A DNA stretch of 40,843 nucleotides from a virus, in the IMG/VR virus record IMGVR_UViG_3300042113_000212, positions 1 through 40,843 of that record; one strand, given 5' to 3'. Under the pieces are notes generated by a model, which saw only the letters and a list, made by a program, of their open reading frames with translations, made no database searches and was not told where the DNA came from. Shown in pieces: positions 7,666 through 15,670 of the stretch. The position numbers and the translations under genes are program-made. Numbering within the stretch: position 1 is the first letter of the stretch; each line of letters begins with the position of its first letter.

Positions 7666-7723
7666 GAGTTTGAATATATGATACTATTTTTTTAAAAAAA
7701 TGCAAGAAAAAAAGATATTTTAA

Positions 7724-7731
7724 GATAAATA
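7724..7731 (+). promoter_or_regulatory. late-type octamer GATAAATA
   Basis: Plus-strand match 55 bases before the GIY-YIG gene start at 7787. It is the most distant example of the octamer. An inverted repeat (CTGGT...ACCAG) lies in the intervening leader. Confidence 0.4.
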
Positions 7732-7786
7732 TTTCTGGTCGCGGTATTACCAGTACCCACCAGATCTAAACTTCAAACTATTAACT

Positions 7787-8677
7787 ATGAAAGCTCAGCA
7801 AACAAATATTTATCATATTGTATACAAAACAACAAACCTTGTAAATAAAAAAATTTATATAGGTGTTCATTCTACCACAAATTTATTAGATGATTATATA
7901 GGCTCAGGTAGGCTTCTTAAAAAAGCAATTAAAAAATACGGAAAAGAGCACTTTAAACGAGAAATTCTTTTTCAATTTTCAACTTTAGAAGAATGTTATC
8001 AAAAAGAAGCGGAATTGGTGACTGAAGATTTTGTTAAAGATGAAAATACTTATAATATTTGTGTAGGAGGAAAGGGTGGAAGAAATGGGATGGTTACTGC
8101 TAGGGATGTGAAAGGAAATATTTTTAATGTGTTTCAGAATGACGAGAGATTGAAGAGCGGTGAATTATTCGGAATAGCAAGAAATAAAGTAATGATAAAA
8201 ACAAAATCAGGTGAAATAATAAAAGTAGACAAAGGCGATGAAAGAATAAAAGATGATAGATCTAATGTATTTTCCACCGCTAAAAATAAAGTTACAGTAA
8301 AAGATGACAATGGAAATACATTTAGAGTAGATAAAAACGATAAAAGATTACTTTCTGGAGAATTGAAACATGTTACAAAAAACACAATTCAAGTGAGAGA
8401 TAATAATGGAAATCATTTTAGAGTAAATACCGATGATAAAAGATTACAAACAGGAGAAATTGTACCACAAACCGTTGGATTTGTTTCGGTAAAAGATTTA
8501 AACGGCAAAACTTTTCAAGTCTCCAAAGATGATCCTAGATTAAAAAACAAGGAACTAGTGGGTGTAAATAGTGGAAAAATCCACATTACTAATGGAATTA
8601 TTAACACTCTTATTAAAAAAAATGAAGAAATACCAAAAGGTTTTTGGAAAGGGAGAACTTTATTTAAAAAAAAATAA
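7787..8677 (+). CDS. GIY-YIG homing endonuclease with five C-terminal repeats
   Basis: 296 residues. The N-terminal nuclease domain has YHIVYKTTN and KIYIGVHS (GIY-YIG variant), then DDYIGSGRLLKKAIKKYG with the family's Arg/Lys, and the catalytic Glu in the following helix (about residue 84). From about residue 103 there are five imperfect ~33-residue units of the form V-x-V-[KR]-D-x-x-G-x-x-F-x-V-x-x-x-D-x-R-L, likely DNA-recognition modules. It is alone on the plus strand between minus-strand genes, so probably a free-standing mobile gene. Confidence 0.85.
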   Translation: MKAQQTNIYHIVYKTTNLVNKKIYIGVHSTTNLLDDYIGSGRLLKKAIKKYGKEHFKREILFQFSTLEECYQKEAELVTEDFVKDENTYNICVGGKGGRNGMVTARDVKGNIFNVFQNDERLKSGELFGIARNKVMIKTKSGEIIKVDKGDERIKDDRSNVFSTAKNKVTVKDDNGNTFRVDKNDKRLLSGELKHVTKNTIQVRDNNGNHFRVNTDDKRLQTGEIVPQTVGFVSVKDLNGKTFQVSKDDPRLKNKELVGVNSGKIHITNGIINTLIKKNEEIPKGFWKGRTLFKKK

Positions 8678-8681
8678 TTTA

Positions 8682-8948
8682 TTAAATTAACCATGTTGTA
8701 GTTTGCACAGTATCAAAACATTGAGAACATGGTTCTGGATCATATTCATAATCATCATATTGAAAAAGTTCTACAACACTTTCAAATTGAATAGTGTTTT
8801 CTTTAATTCCTTCTTTAATCTTAAGGAAAAGATAATCCAAAATTTCTTCCTGTTTTTCTTCAGGAATATCCGAAATAGGTTCTTCGTTTACGTAAAACCC
8901 AAAAGCCGTACAGCCTGTTACTTGTTCAAATTTATATTTAGTTTCCAT
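8682..8948 (-). CDS. small acidic protein, unknown
   Basis: 88 residues with a Glu-rich centre and a single CSQC pair near the C-terminus (PEPCSQCFDTV). It is the last gene of the minus-strand run that converges on the GIY-YIG gene, with 4 bases between stops. No family recognised. Confidence 0.55.
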   Translation of the reverse strand: METKYKFEQVTGCTAFGFYVNEEPISDIPEEKQEEILDYLFLKIKEGIKENTIQFESVVELFQYDDYEYDPEPCSQCFDTVQTTTWLI

Positions 8949-9108
8949 GTTTTTCCTGTAATTCTTTTTCTACTAATTGTTCTAGTTCTTGCATGTCTAA
9001 TTTACTTTGCGTTTGCATATAAGAACCAAAAACAAAAGCCGATAATATCAATACAAGAATAACCAAAAAGAACAAAATCTTTTCAAGAATTTCATTCAAA
9101 TTCTTCAT
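8938..9108 (-). CDS. single-pass membrane protein
   Basis: 56 residues from ATG 9108 (MKNLNEILEKILFFLV). One strongly hydrophobic helix at about 10-31, then an acidic, helical tail. It overlaps both neighbours (17 and 11 bases). Function unknown. Confidence 0.5.
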   Translation of the reverse strand: MKNLNEILEKILFFLVILVLILSAFVFGSYMQTQSKLDMQELEQLVEKELQEKHGN

Positions 9109-9553
9109 ATTCTTTTGCACCTTCCGCTGCTTCTTTATATAGAGATGGGCCAATTACAACTAAAGGATCTACTTTGGCTAATTCATATACATGGAGAACT
9201 GTTCCATAAAGTTTTCTAGCTAGTTTTTTAAGTTCATCGTTTTGAACAAGAGTTTCTGCAAGTTTCATACGAAGCTCTACAGCATTGTTATGTTCTTCTG
9301 TACCATCTTCTTCAATTGATCTAAGCTGTTCTTCCAGCTTTTGATTAAGAATTCCGACAGGTTCGCACGTGTAGCAACATCCTTGAAATCCATTTATGAA
9401 ATTTTCTTTTTGTTTTTCTAAAAGAATTCTACCATATCTTTTAATAGCTTCGTTTGTATAATAATCTAATTTTTCTAGACAGCCATCAGCAGACAACCCG
9501 CTTTCATAAAATGCATACTCTTCAAGTTGTTCTAAGTTCTTCGTGGTTGTCAT
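9092..9553 (-). CDS. helical protein, unknown
   Basis: 153 residues from ATG 9553 (MTTTKNLEQLEEYAFYESG); the in-frame upstream extension is antisense-like sequence within another gene. It contains a cysteine cluster FQGCCYTCEPVG in the middle and a long helical C-terminus. It overlaps the upstream gene by 32 bases. No recognised family; the Cys cluster may bind metal. Confidence 0.55.
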   Translation of the reverse strand: MTTTKNLEQLEEYAFYESGLSADGCLEKLDYYTNEAIKRYGRILLEKQKENFINGFQGCCYTCEPVGILNQKLEEQLRSIEEDGTEEHNNAVELRMKLAETLVQNDELKKLARKLYGTVLHVYELAKVDPLVVIGPSLYKEAAEGAKEYEEFE

Positions 9554-10031
9554 TTTTTTCTCCTTTTGCGTCTTTCTCTTTCCAATATTCCTCAGTGCCA
9601 GGATTACATGCTTTATATCCTCGCTTTCTTGCTTCCTCGTAACAAAGAGTTTTGAACCAACTACCCTTATGACAAAGCTCTCCATACTTTCCGGAAACTT
9701 CGCAGACATGTGCAGAACGCCTTTCTGTTTCTGTAATTATGTCATCGATAATATCCCAATCTTCTCTTTTGCCACCTTCTCCCGTGAAGTAAAAGGCAAG
9801 AGTTCCGATTTTTTCCTTCATCTGTGTAGCAATGACTTGTACTGTTTCCCCTTCTTTAGAAGATAAATCACAAAAATATTGCAATTTATGTAGAGCTTTA
9901 TCTATTAAATCTTTCCAGCCGTTATCGAACTCCATTCCCCATGCCATGCAAGTTTGCATTGGGTCTCCTTTATAATCACGGAGAATTTTGGGGTACTTCT
10001 TTACGAGTTCTATTTCGAGTTCTTTATCCAT
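9522..10031 (-). CDS. conserved phage/bacterial protein with Cys cluster
   Basis: 169 residues. An N-terminal helical part contains FDNGWKDLIDKAL, then TQMKEKIGTLAFYFTGEG, then AHVCEVSGKYGELC and WFKTLCYEEA. This GW, KEKxGxLxFY, CxxxG order recurs in small hypothetical proteins of phages and bacteria; the cysteines probably bind zinc. Function unknown. It has its own promoter-like sequence (10039-10067), ending 7 bases before the start. Confidence 0.65.
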   Translation of the reverse strand: MDKELEIELVKKYPKILRDYKGDPMQTCMAWGMEFDNGWKDLIDKALHKLQYFCDLSSKEGETVQVIATQMKEKIGTLAFYFTGEGGKREDWDIIDDIITETERRSAHVCEVSGKYGELCHKGSWFKTLCYEEARKRGYKACNPGTEEYWKEKDAKGEKNDNHEELRTT

Positions 10032-10038
10032 ACAGATA

Positions 10039-10067
10039 ATATTAAATTAATTTTATAGAAATGTCAA
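10039..10067 (-). promoter_or_regulatory. sigma-70-type promoter, TTGACA-N17-TAATAT
   Basis: On the minus strand TTGACA (10062-10067), a 17-base spacer and TAATAT (10039-10044) precede the gene at 9522-10031. The intergenic space holds nothing else. The perfect -35 and spacing make this a good early-type promoter. Confidence 0.6.
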
Positions 10068-10069
10068 TA

Positions 10070-10384
10070 TTAAAAATTATCAAAATTTTTGTTCACCATT
10101 TCTTCTGTTGTTTCTTCCCAACACCAATTTTTATAATCCCAATGTCTGGAGTCGTAAATTCTAAAGCCAGCTTCAAACCCCAAAAAATTTAAATTTATAC
10201 CCAAACCACCATGATCTCTTGTAATTGGAGCAAAATCTAATTCAAATTGAAAAATATTTTCCCCTGAATAAAAAATTTCAAATTCTAAATTTTTATATTT
10301 GGAAAGTTGTTTATAAAATGAAAAATATTTTTCAAATTTTTTTCTTGGTTTGCAAAAATTTCTTATTGTTATATTAATATACAT
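10070..10384 (-). CDS. small protein, unknown
   Basis: 104 residues, Phe/Tyr-rich, beta-strand-like (GLGINLNFLGFEAGFRIYD). The C-terminus WDYKNWCWEETTEE is notable for its tryptophans. No family recognised. Confidence 0.5.
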   Translation of the reverse strand: MYINITIRNFCKPRKKFEKYFSFYKQLSKYKNLEFEIFYSGENIFQFELDFAPITRDHGGLGINLNFLGFEAGFRIYDSRHWDYKNWCWEETTEEMVNKNFDNF

Positions 10385-10387
10385 AAT

Positions 10388-10624
10388 TCATGATTTTCTA
10401 GGTAAGCATAATGCTATTTCATTTTCTTCATAAGAGTTTTTAGGATGAAGATCAACTTCATCAAAATCGCCCTCCCATGTTTTTACATCTGCTTTGGGAT
10501 TGGGAGCTATTTTAACTAGATAGACTTTTTCCAATTCATCATATCCAGTTTCGTATCCATCCACAACCACACGCATATTTTGATCTTTTTGTGATAAAAT
10601 TTCTATTAACTCTTTAACTTTCAT
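10388..10624 (-). CDS. conserved small protein
   Basis: 78 residues. MKVKELIEILSQKDQNMRVVVDGYETGYDELE matches a common small phage/bacterial protein pattern (KELIExL...D..VVVDGYE.G.DD). No activity known. It overlaps the upstream RNA ligase stop by 11 bases, so it is probably translated with it. (Motif spans residues 1-32; only its key positions matter.). Confidence 0.6.
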   Translation of the reverse strand: MKVKELIEILSQKDQNMRVVVDGYETGYDELEKVYLVKIAPNPKADVKTWEGDFDEVDLHPKNSYEENEIALCLPRKS

Positions 10625-11693
10625 ACTTTTGGTTTATCAGTTTAATCCACTGTTCTTTGTTAATAATCTTACCATCAAGAATTGAAAAAGCAAACGAAGA
10701 ATTTTCTTGGAAGTTTCTCTTAATCATTTCAGCTTGTTCTTTTCTCGTCTCTACTTTTCTAATATCGTGCAATACTTCTAGGATATGATCAATATATTTT
10801 TTTGATTTTTCTCCTGCTTCGCAAATCTTCTCAATCTCATCTTTTAATTGAATGGCTATCTCATAATCAAACTCCGTTTCGATTAATTTATAGAAATCAC
10901 TACAAGATGGCATTTCCTTATCTACATAAAATTCGATTAAATTTTTAGTAGAACTTAATTGAGATTTAATTTTATGTAGAAGAAGATAACGATCAGACTT
11001 GGTTTTTTTGAGTATCTGCCCATTATTACCGTAAATTACAATTCCTTCCCCTTTTTTCCATTGATTAACCGATTCGATCATAGAATAAAGTGAATTAAAC
11101 CGATATCGAATAGGTCTTCCTATTTTCCAATCAGTAGCAAATATATCTAAATCGTTTTGTAATACATAAGAATAATCATCATGTTTTATCACACCCGTAA
11201 GCCAAATTGTTGGTTCTTCTGCTTCTCTTTCAACTATAATGTTTTTAGGAGAATACCATTCGCAAACAATTGAATATTTCTCGTTATTCAAAATATTATT
11301 ATCAAAAATTAAAGGATATTTTTGCTTCAAAAAAGAAATTTCATCACCATTATCTAATATGGTTGCATCATGAGTTCCTCTTGTTCTAACAATTAATTCT
11401 CCTTTAAATTTTGAAACAATCAGAGTCGATCCATCTAGTTTGTGAACAAACTCAATATCAGAATCAGTATCGAGTGGTTCAAAATCTAATTGTTCTCCGA
11501 GATTTGTGAATTTTTTCCATGAGGCACTAACCAATTTTCCATCTTTAGTCCAAATAGAAGAACGGAATATTTTATTCTCATCATTCCATTTAATATCATG
11601 TTTAATAGGAAATATTAGTACACACTCAGTATTTCCAATAACACAATTTCTGATACAAAATTCTTCCGAAGAAGGAAAATTAAACGCCTTCAT
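10614..11693 (-). CDS. RNA ligase, T4 Rnl1-like
   Basis: 359 residues. Motif I is KLDGST at 85-90 with the adenylated Lys85. Following it are VRTRG (motif Ia-like), CEWYSP (about 145, motif III region), EGIVIYG (about 217, motif IV) and KTKSDRYLLLH (about 228-238, motif V). This is a complete ATP-dependent RNA ligase nucleotidyltransferase core with a helical C-terminal domain, most like T4 RnlA-type enzymes that repair cut tRNA anticodon loops. Partner 5' kinase and phosphatase candidates lie at 1146-2240. A GIY-YIG gene overlaps its start by 14 bases. Confidence 0.85.
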   Translation of the reverse strand: MKAFNFPSSEEFCIRNCVIGNTECVLIFPIKHDIKWNDENKIFRSSIWTKDGKLVSASWKKFTNLGEQLDFEPLDTDSDIEFVHKLDGSTLIVSKFKGELIVRTRGTHDATILDNGDEISFLKQKYPLIFDNNILNNEKYSIVCEWYSPKNIIVEREAEEPTIWLTGVIKHDDYSYVLQNDLDIFATDWKIGRPIRYRFNSLYSMIESVNQWKKGEGIVIYGNNGQILKKTKSDRYLLLHKIKSQLSSTKNLIEFYVDKEMPSCSDFYKLIETEFDYEIAIQLKDEIEKICEAGEKSKKYIDHILEVLHDIRKVETRKEQAEMIKRNFQENSSFAFSILDGKIINKEQWIKLINQKYES

Positions 11694-12438
11694 TATTTTT
11701 CAAAAATTTTAATCCTTTACAATTTTTTTTATATAATCCTTTTTCTTTTAAAACTCTTATTATTAAGAATCTAGATACTATCTGATTATTTTCTTTTAGT
11801 AAAATTTCAGAAATTCTAGATGCACCAAAATCTTTATATAGACTAACAATTTTATTTTGAATATCATCAGGTATTTTTACAGTAAACTTAGATTTTCTAT
11901 TTTTAACTATTTTTAATTTGGTTTCTTCTGATACTTTTCTCGGACCATTTTCAGCATAATAAGCATTAACACTTTTTCTAATTTTATCTTTCCATGTTAT
12001 TTTTCGCCCTTTCATTTTACCAGCCATCTTTTCTCTATATCCTTCTCTTTTCCAAATTTTTTTAAAATTTTCAGATGCTTTTTTTCTATGTTCTGATGTT
12101 TTTTGAATTTTATCTAAAGATTCTCTTATTTTTTTACGTATTTTTAATTCATTTGGATGATTGCTCAGAGTATCCCCACCAGTACCGCCCTTTGCTATAT
12201 TGTACCCTATTTTTTGATCAGTAGAATTTAATTTTTCTATCCAATATATTTCCTTCTCGTTTAATTCTTCCAATGTATTTGCACGATCTATAATTTCTTT
12301 TATAAAATTATTTTTTCCATATTTTTTAATTGCTCTGTTTAATAATATACCAGATCCTATGTAAGAATTTTTTTCTTTTATAGATTTTCCAACATATATT
12401 TTATTATTGATTATATTTGTTGTTTTGTAAATCACCAT
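11680..12438 (-). CDS. GIY-YIG homing endonuclease
   Basis: 252 residues from ATG 12438 (MVIYKTTNIINNKIYVGKS). Nuclease motifs: VIYKTTN, KIYVGKS, YIGSGILLNRAIKKYGKNNF, and Glu in LEELNEKEIYWIEK. The middle is rich in Lys/Arg with EHRKKASENFKKIW and two more basic blocks, as in NUMOD-type DNA-binding segments. The C-terminal ~50 residues resemble a helix-turn-helix. A TATAAGTA octamer precedes the start. Probably a mobile intronless endonuclease gene inserted in front of the RNA ligase. Confidence 0.85.
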   Translation of the reverse strand: MVIYKTTNIINNKIYVGKSIKEKNSYIGSGILLNRAIKKYGKNNFIKEIIDRANTLEELNEKEIYWIEKLNSTDQKIGYNIAKGGTGGDTLSNHPNELKIRKKIRESLDKIQKTSEHRKKASENFKKIWKREGYREKMAGKMKGRKITWKDKIRKSVNAYYAENGPRKVSEETKLKIVKNRKSKFTVKIPDDIQNKIVSLYKDFGASRISEILLKENNQIVSRFLIIRVLKEKGLYKKNCKGLKFLKNNEGV

Positions 12439-12443
12439 ATAAT

Positions 12444-12451
12444 TACTTATA
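12444..12451 (-). promoter_or_regulatory. late-type octamer TATAAGTA
   Basis: Minus strand, ending 5 bases before ATG 12438 of the GIY-YIG gene. Its presence here rather than upstream of the operon suggests the endonuclease gene brought its own late promoter. Confidence 0.5.
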
Positions 12452-12552
12452 CAGTAATACAAATTATACCAGTCTAATTTAAGTTTTAATATTAAAATAA
12501 CCTTCTTCTATTGGAAGAATGACTTTCATGAATCTTATGATAGATTACTTTT

Positions 12553-12633
12553 TTATAAAGTCAATAAAAAATATGCTATGCTGAAAATTATCAAAATTAA
12601 AAATGCTAGTAATTTTTTATTGTGAGTTTTCAT
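12553..12633 (-). CDS. membrane microprotein
   Basis: 26 residues: a short basic N-terminus (MKTHNKK) then one hydrophobic helix (LLAFLILIIFSIAYFLLTL). Its ATG overlaps the end of the preceding gene by 17 bases. Very short, so only moderate confidence; similar hydrophobic microgenes occur at 6640 and 17552. Confidence 0.4.
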   Translation of the reverse strand: MKTHNKKLLAFLILIIFSIAYFLLTL

Positions 12634-12862
12634 CAGTTATATGATATGGTTCTTCGTCGATTATGTGATATAGTTCTTCGTCGATTATATATCGATCACA
12701 CTCTTCCTTTGTACCAACAAAAAGGTTTTCTTGAGTTGATGTAATACCAATCGATTCAAACAATGTTATCACATTTTTATTATTGTCAAATATTAAATGC
12801 CAAAGGCCGTTTTGTTCCTCTGTACTAAATGACCAGTTGTTTGTATCTCTTTGTATAACCAT
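12617..12862 (-). CDS. small acidic protein with C-terminal octapeptide repeats
   Basis: 81 residues from ATG 12862, one base after the adhesin stop. The C-terminus carries near-identical copies IIDEELYH and IIDEEPYH followed by a decayed ITDEN, encoded by the 24-base tandem repeat at 12642-12689. It follows the adhesin gene directly and could be a fibre-assembly or adhesin-associated factor, but only position suggests this. Confidence 0.55.
   Translation of the reverse strand: MVIQRDTNNWSFSTEEQNGLWHLIFDNNKNVITLFESIGITSTQENLFVGTKEECDRYIIDEELYHIIDEEPYHITDENSQ
12642..12689 (-). repeat. 24-base tandem repeat, two copies
   Basis: Two adjacent 24-base units differ at two positions (12642-12665 and 12666-12689). 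They sit in frame and add one octapeptide per unit to the gene at 12617-12862, so copy-number change would alter protein length without a frameshift. Confidence 0.8.
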
Positions 12863-12863
12863 A

Positions 12864-14438
12864 TTATGTAATTGATAAAGTTGAAGTTGTTGAGTTGTAA
12901 GATCCTGTTCTACCAGAAGCATTTTGTAATGTTACCGATGGATAGGAATTAACCGTTCTTCCACCTAACAATATAAAAGAATCACCAGCTATTGGGGGAA
13001 TTGCAAAATCAACAGTTAATGATGTAGCAGTAAATCGTGAATAATTTATTTTATTAGAAGGATTGGAATATGTAATATAATTTAATATAGTCCCTGCGGA
13101 GATTGCCGTAAATCCAGTATATCTCAAACCAATATTTTGTGGAGTAATACCATAAATACCAGAAACACGAAACATACCAGTTCCATTTTTATGTAAGTTG
13201 ACATTACCAGAAATGCTACCTGTATATGAATAGTTTATTGCTGATGGTAGTTCACAATTAATGTTTAAATCAACAAAATTAGATTTGTTATTATATATAT
13301 TACAAGAAGTTAATATATTAAATTGATGTGCAATATTGAACGTTGGTCTAATTTTTTGGTGATTTCCGTTTAAATCAATTCTAGATTTAGTTGCAAATGT
13401 TATAATATCGTTATTAATAGCATATGGAAGAAGTGTTGTAAAAGTTGTATTAACGATTATCCAATCGCATTTATTTCCTGTAACGGCTAAAATTATATTT
13501 TCAACTGGAAAATTAGGACTAGTAGTAATTCCACCATTAGGATTATCCATAATAATAGGTTTAGAACTTATAACAAAAGTTCCTGTATTTACGTTATTCG
13601 TTGTTCCCGTAAATCTAAGCGGTGTATTCATCGAATAAAATGCAGTAATTCCACCGTTTATTGTCATTGTTGAATTGGTTCCAACTTCTAAACCACTTGG
13701 AAGAAACGGTCTAGGTCCTACTGTTATTAAACCATTTAATATTGTATTTTTTTGTGCTTGAATATTATATCCAAAGCTTTGTCTTACGCCATCTATAAAA
13801 ATAGGATTGTTGATAATTACATTCGTTGGACTCGCGTTTGAATTAACAGAAATACCAGCAACACTTCCCGAAAGATAAACTTTTCCTGTCCCAAATGGAT
13901 TGCTATTTAAAATAGAAACAATACCAGAACTTATATAGGTATTTCCTGTATATGTATTATTACCACTTAATGTTAATAAAGATCTCCCAACTTTTGTTAA
14001 AGATCCAGAACCGCTTATATTACAGTTAAGATTAATGGAAGAAGTTGCGCAATTTACTGTTTCTGCGTTTAGCCCCAAATTAATATTATTATTAATAGTT
14101 TGAATATTATTAGAACTGTTCACAATACTATTTGAATATAAAACAAACCTATTACCATCTAAACGAAAAGCTCCTGATCCAGGATTAAAAAATATACCAC
14201 GGAAAGGCATATCATTTGTCAAATTGTTAAGGGGAATTAAACGAGTTGACCCAGCAAATTTAAGAGTGTCATAATCTTGGGGAACTCTTAAATTCCAGTT
14301 AGAAGAAGTACTCCAATTGTTATCAGAACCTAAACCTGTCCAAATAATGTTAGTTGGTAATTGCGGTACACTCGTAATAGGAATAGGAACAAAAAATGCC
14401 TTAGCGAATATTTGAGATTTTCCGTATATTTTAACCAT
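12864..14438 (-). CDS. beta-helix adhesin / tail-fibre-like protein
   Basis: 524 residues, Asn/Ser/Thr/Gly-rich, with very little Lys, Glu or Arg. Around residues 158-187 there is a match to the autotransporter-associated beta-strand repeat (GSGSLTKVG, LTLSGNNTYTG). Many other short strands of the form I-x-x-N-x-x-I follow, so the protein probably folds as a parallel beta-helix. It also has a W-x-x-x-x-N-W-like start region (WTGLGSDNNWSTSSNWN) typical of such repeats. In a phage this suggests a receptor-binding or decoration protein. A TGTAAATA octamer lies 5 bases before the start. Confidence 0.7.
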   Translation of the reverse strand: MVKIYGKSQIFAKAFFVPIPITSVPQLPTNIIWTGLGSDNNWSTSSNWNLRVPQDYDTLKFAGSTRLIPLNNLTNDMPFRGIFFNPGSGAFRLDGNRFVLYSNSIVNSSNNIQTINNNINLGLNAETVNCATSSINLNCNISGSGSLTKVGRSLLTLSGNNTYTGNTYISSGIVSILNSNPFGTGKVYLSGSVAGISVNSNASPTNVIINNPIFIDGVRQSFGYNIQAQKNTILNGLITVGPRPFLPSGLEVGTNSTMTINGGITAFYSMNTPLRFTGTTNNVNTGTFVISSKPIIMDNPNGGITTSPNFPVENIILAVTGNKCDWIIVNTTFTTLLPYAINNDIITFATKSRIDLNGNHQKIRPTFNIAHQFNILTSCNIYNNKSNFVDLNINCELPSAINYSYTGSISGNVNLHKNGTGMFRVSGIYGITPQNIGLRYTGFTAISAGTILNYITYSNPSNKINYSRFTATSLTVDFAIPPIAGDSFILLGGRTVNSYPSVTLQNASGRTGSYNSTTSTLSIT

Positions 14439-14685
14439 ATGTATATTTACACAATTTATTTTTTCTATGGTTTCTCCACTGTCTTCTATATTTTATAATC
14501 CAATCGATTAGAGCAGCACTATAACCAATATCATAGCCTTTTTTTTCACTTTCCAACCACTTATGTTTTAATACTTCTTCTCTTTCTTCCAAAAATTCTC
14601 TATAAACGGAAGAATTATAAAAAAAACATTCCGTTGCCGATAATGCATCTGTCATAATACTACTTATTCTTTTTAGATTAAACAT
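14431..14685 (-). CDS. conserved small phage protein
   Basis: 84 residues; a second Met at residue 11 (MTDALSATECFF) is an alternative start. The C-terminal half (KWLESEKKGYDIGYSAALIDW, then IKYRRQWRN) resembles a small conserved phage protein of unknown role. It overlaps both neighbours by 8 bases. Confidence 0.6.
   Translation of the reverse strand: MFNLKRISSIMTDALSATECFFYNSSVYREFLEEREEVLKHKWLESEKKGYDIGYSAALIDWIIKYRRQWRNHRKNKLCKYTYG
14444..14451 (-). promoter_or_regulatory. late-type octamer TGTAAATA
   Basis: Minus strand, 5 bases before the adhesin ATG 14438 and inside the upstream coding region. It would switch this virion-type gene on late although its neighbours look early. Confidence 0.5.
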
Positions 14686-15382
14686 ATGTATTTCCCCAAA
14701 TCTCGTTAATATCTAACAATTTATGTTTACATCCATTAATCTCTTCTGTCCAAGAACTATGGAAATGACCATATAGATGAAGTTTTGGTTTACATAGTTT
14801 AAAAATTTCATCCATTATAGCTCTTTCATTGCTAAGATCTCCGATAAGGTAAGCATCCTCCAATGCCCAACCATAAACCATTTCATTAAACTGTTGCGGA
14901 AAACACCAAGACGGAGCGGTGTGGGTTACAAGAATATCAACTTCTTTACATTTGTCTCTATCTAATTTAACAGCTTCATCCGTCCAATAAGAAACACCTT
15001 CTTTGCGAGAAGTTCTATCAATAGAAACAGCACCACCAATAAATTGGATAGTTTTGTCTCCGTAATTCATTACAGTATAATCTTCAATTAGTTCAAAATT
15101 TTCAAAAACAATTCTATTTTTTCCTTCAAAAAAGAATCGATTATCATGATTCCCCGGAATACCATAAAAATTGATGTTTCTTTCTTTGAACATGTTGCTA
15201 AGTTTCTCTGATTGAGAATATTCAGATTCTTTTTTATATTTAAACCCTATACCAAGATCTCCGACAGAAATGATATTGCAATTTTCAATATTTTTATCTT
15301 TGATAATATCAAATAATAACCCCCAAGATCCGTGATGATCTCCTAAAAATAATAAGGGTTTGTCTTTGTTTAATGTTTTCAT
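14678..15382 (-). CDS. metallophosphoesterase
   Basis: 234 residues from ATG 15382, one base after the preceding stop; the upstream extension is read out of that gene. Motif order: FLGDHHGSW (metal ligands D and H near 13-16), SVGDLGIGF, GIPGNHDNR, VTHTAPSW and LYGHFHSSW. A complete calcineurin-like dimetal site. The HHG and HTAP variants resemble diadenosine-polyphosphatase/serine-threonine phosphatase relatives in phages; the substrate is unknown. Confidence 0.85.
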   Translation of the reverse strand: MKTLNKDKPLLFLGDHHGSWGLLFDIIKDKNIENCNIISVGDLGIGFKYKKESEYSQSEKLSNMFKERNINFYGIPGNHDNRFFFEGKNRIVFENFELIEDYTVMNYGDKTIQFIGGAVSIDRTSRKEGVSYWTDEAVKLDRDKCKEVDILVTHTAPSWCFPQQFNEMVYGWALEDAYLIGDLSNERAIMDEIFKLCKPKLHLYGHFHSSWTEEINGCKHKLLDINEIWGNTYV

Positions 15383-15383
15383 A

Positions 15384-15668
15384 TTACCATCCATTTTCTT
15401 CGTTTTCTTTTTGAGATTGTTTTTCATCTTCTATTTCTTTTTTTAAAGTGTCTCTCAAAAAAGTTAGTGCTTCTTCATAAGAATCGCATTCTTCTTCTAT
15501 TTTGTCAAGAATATATCCAAAATGTTGAACCGTATATACTGGAGGATAACCATAGCTCCATTTCGTTTCGATATACCAATGACAGTCTCTGTCTTTATGA
15601 TGATCTTTGCCTATCAAATGATACCATTCGTCAGTCAATTTTGTAATTTCTTCAATAATATTTTCCAT
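15384..15668 (-). CDS. small acidic protein, unknown
   Basis: 94 residues from ATG 15668 (MENIIEEITKLTDEWYHLI), two bases after the HNH stop. Aromatic centre (CHWYIETKWSYGYPPVYTVQ) and a highly charged C-terminus. It resembles small phage proteins whose function is unknown. Confidence 0.55.
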   Translation of the reverse strand: MENIIEEITKLTDEWYHLIGKDHHKDRDCHWYIETKWSYGYPPVYTVQHFGYILDKIEEECDSYEEALTFLRDTLKKEIEDEKQSQKENEENGW

Positions 15669-15670
15669 AA

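Noticed and set aside
12479-12529. 16-codon minus-strand frame MKVILPIEEGYFNIKT upstream of the GIY-YIG gene
   Set aside because: Too short to support; could be the remnant of a gene cut by the endonuclease insertion.
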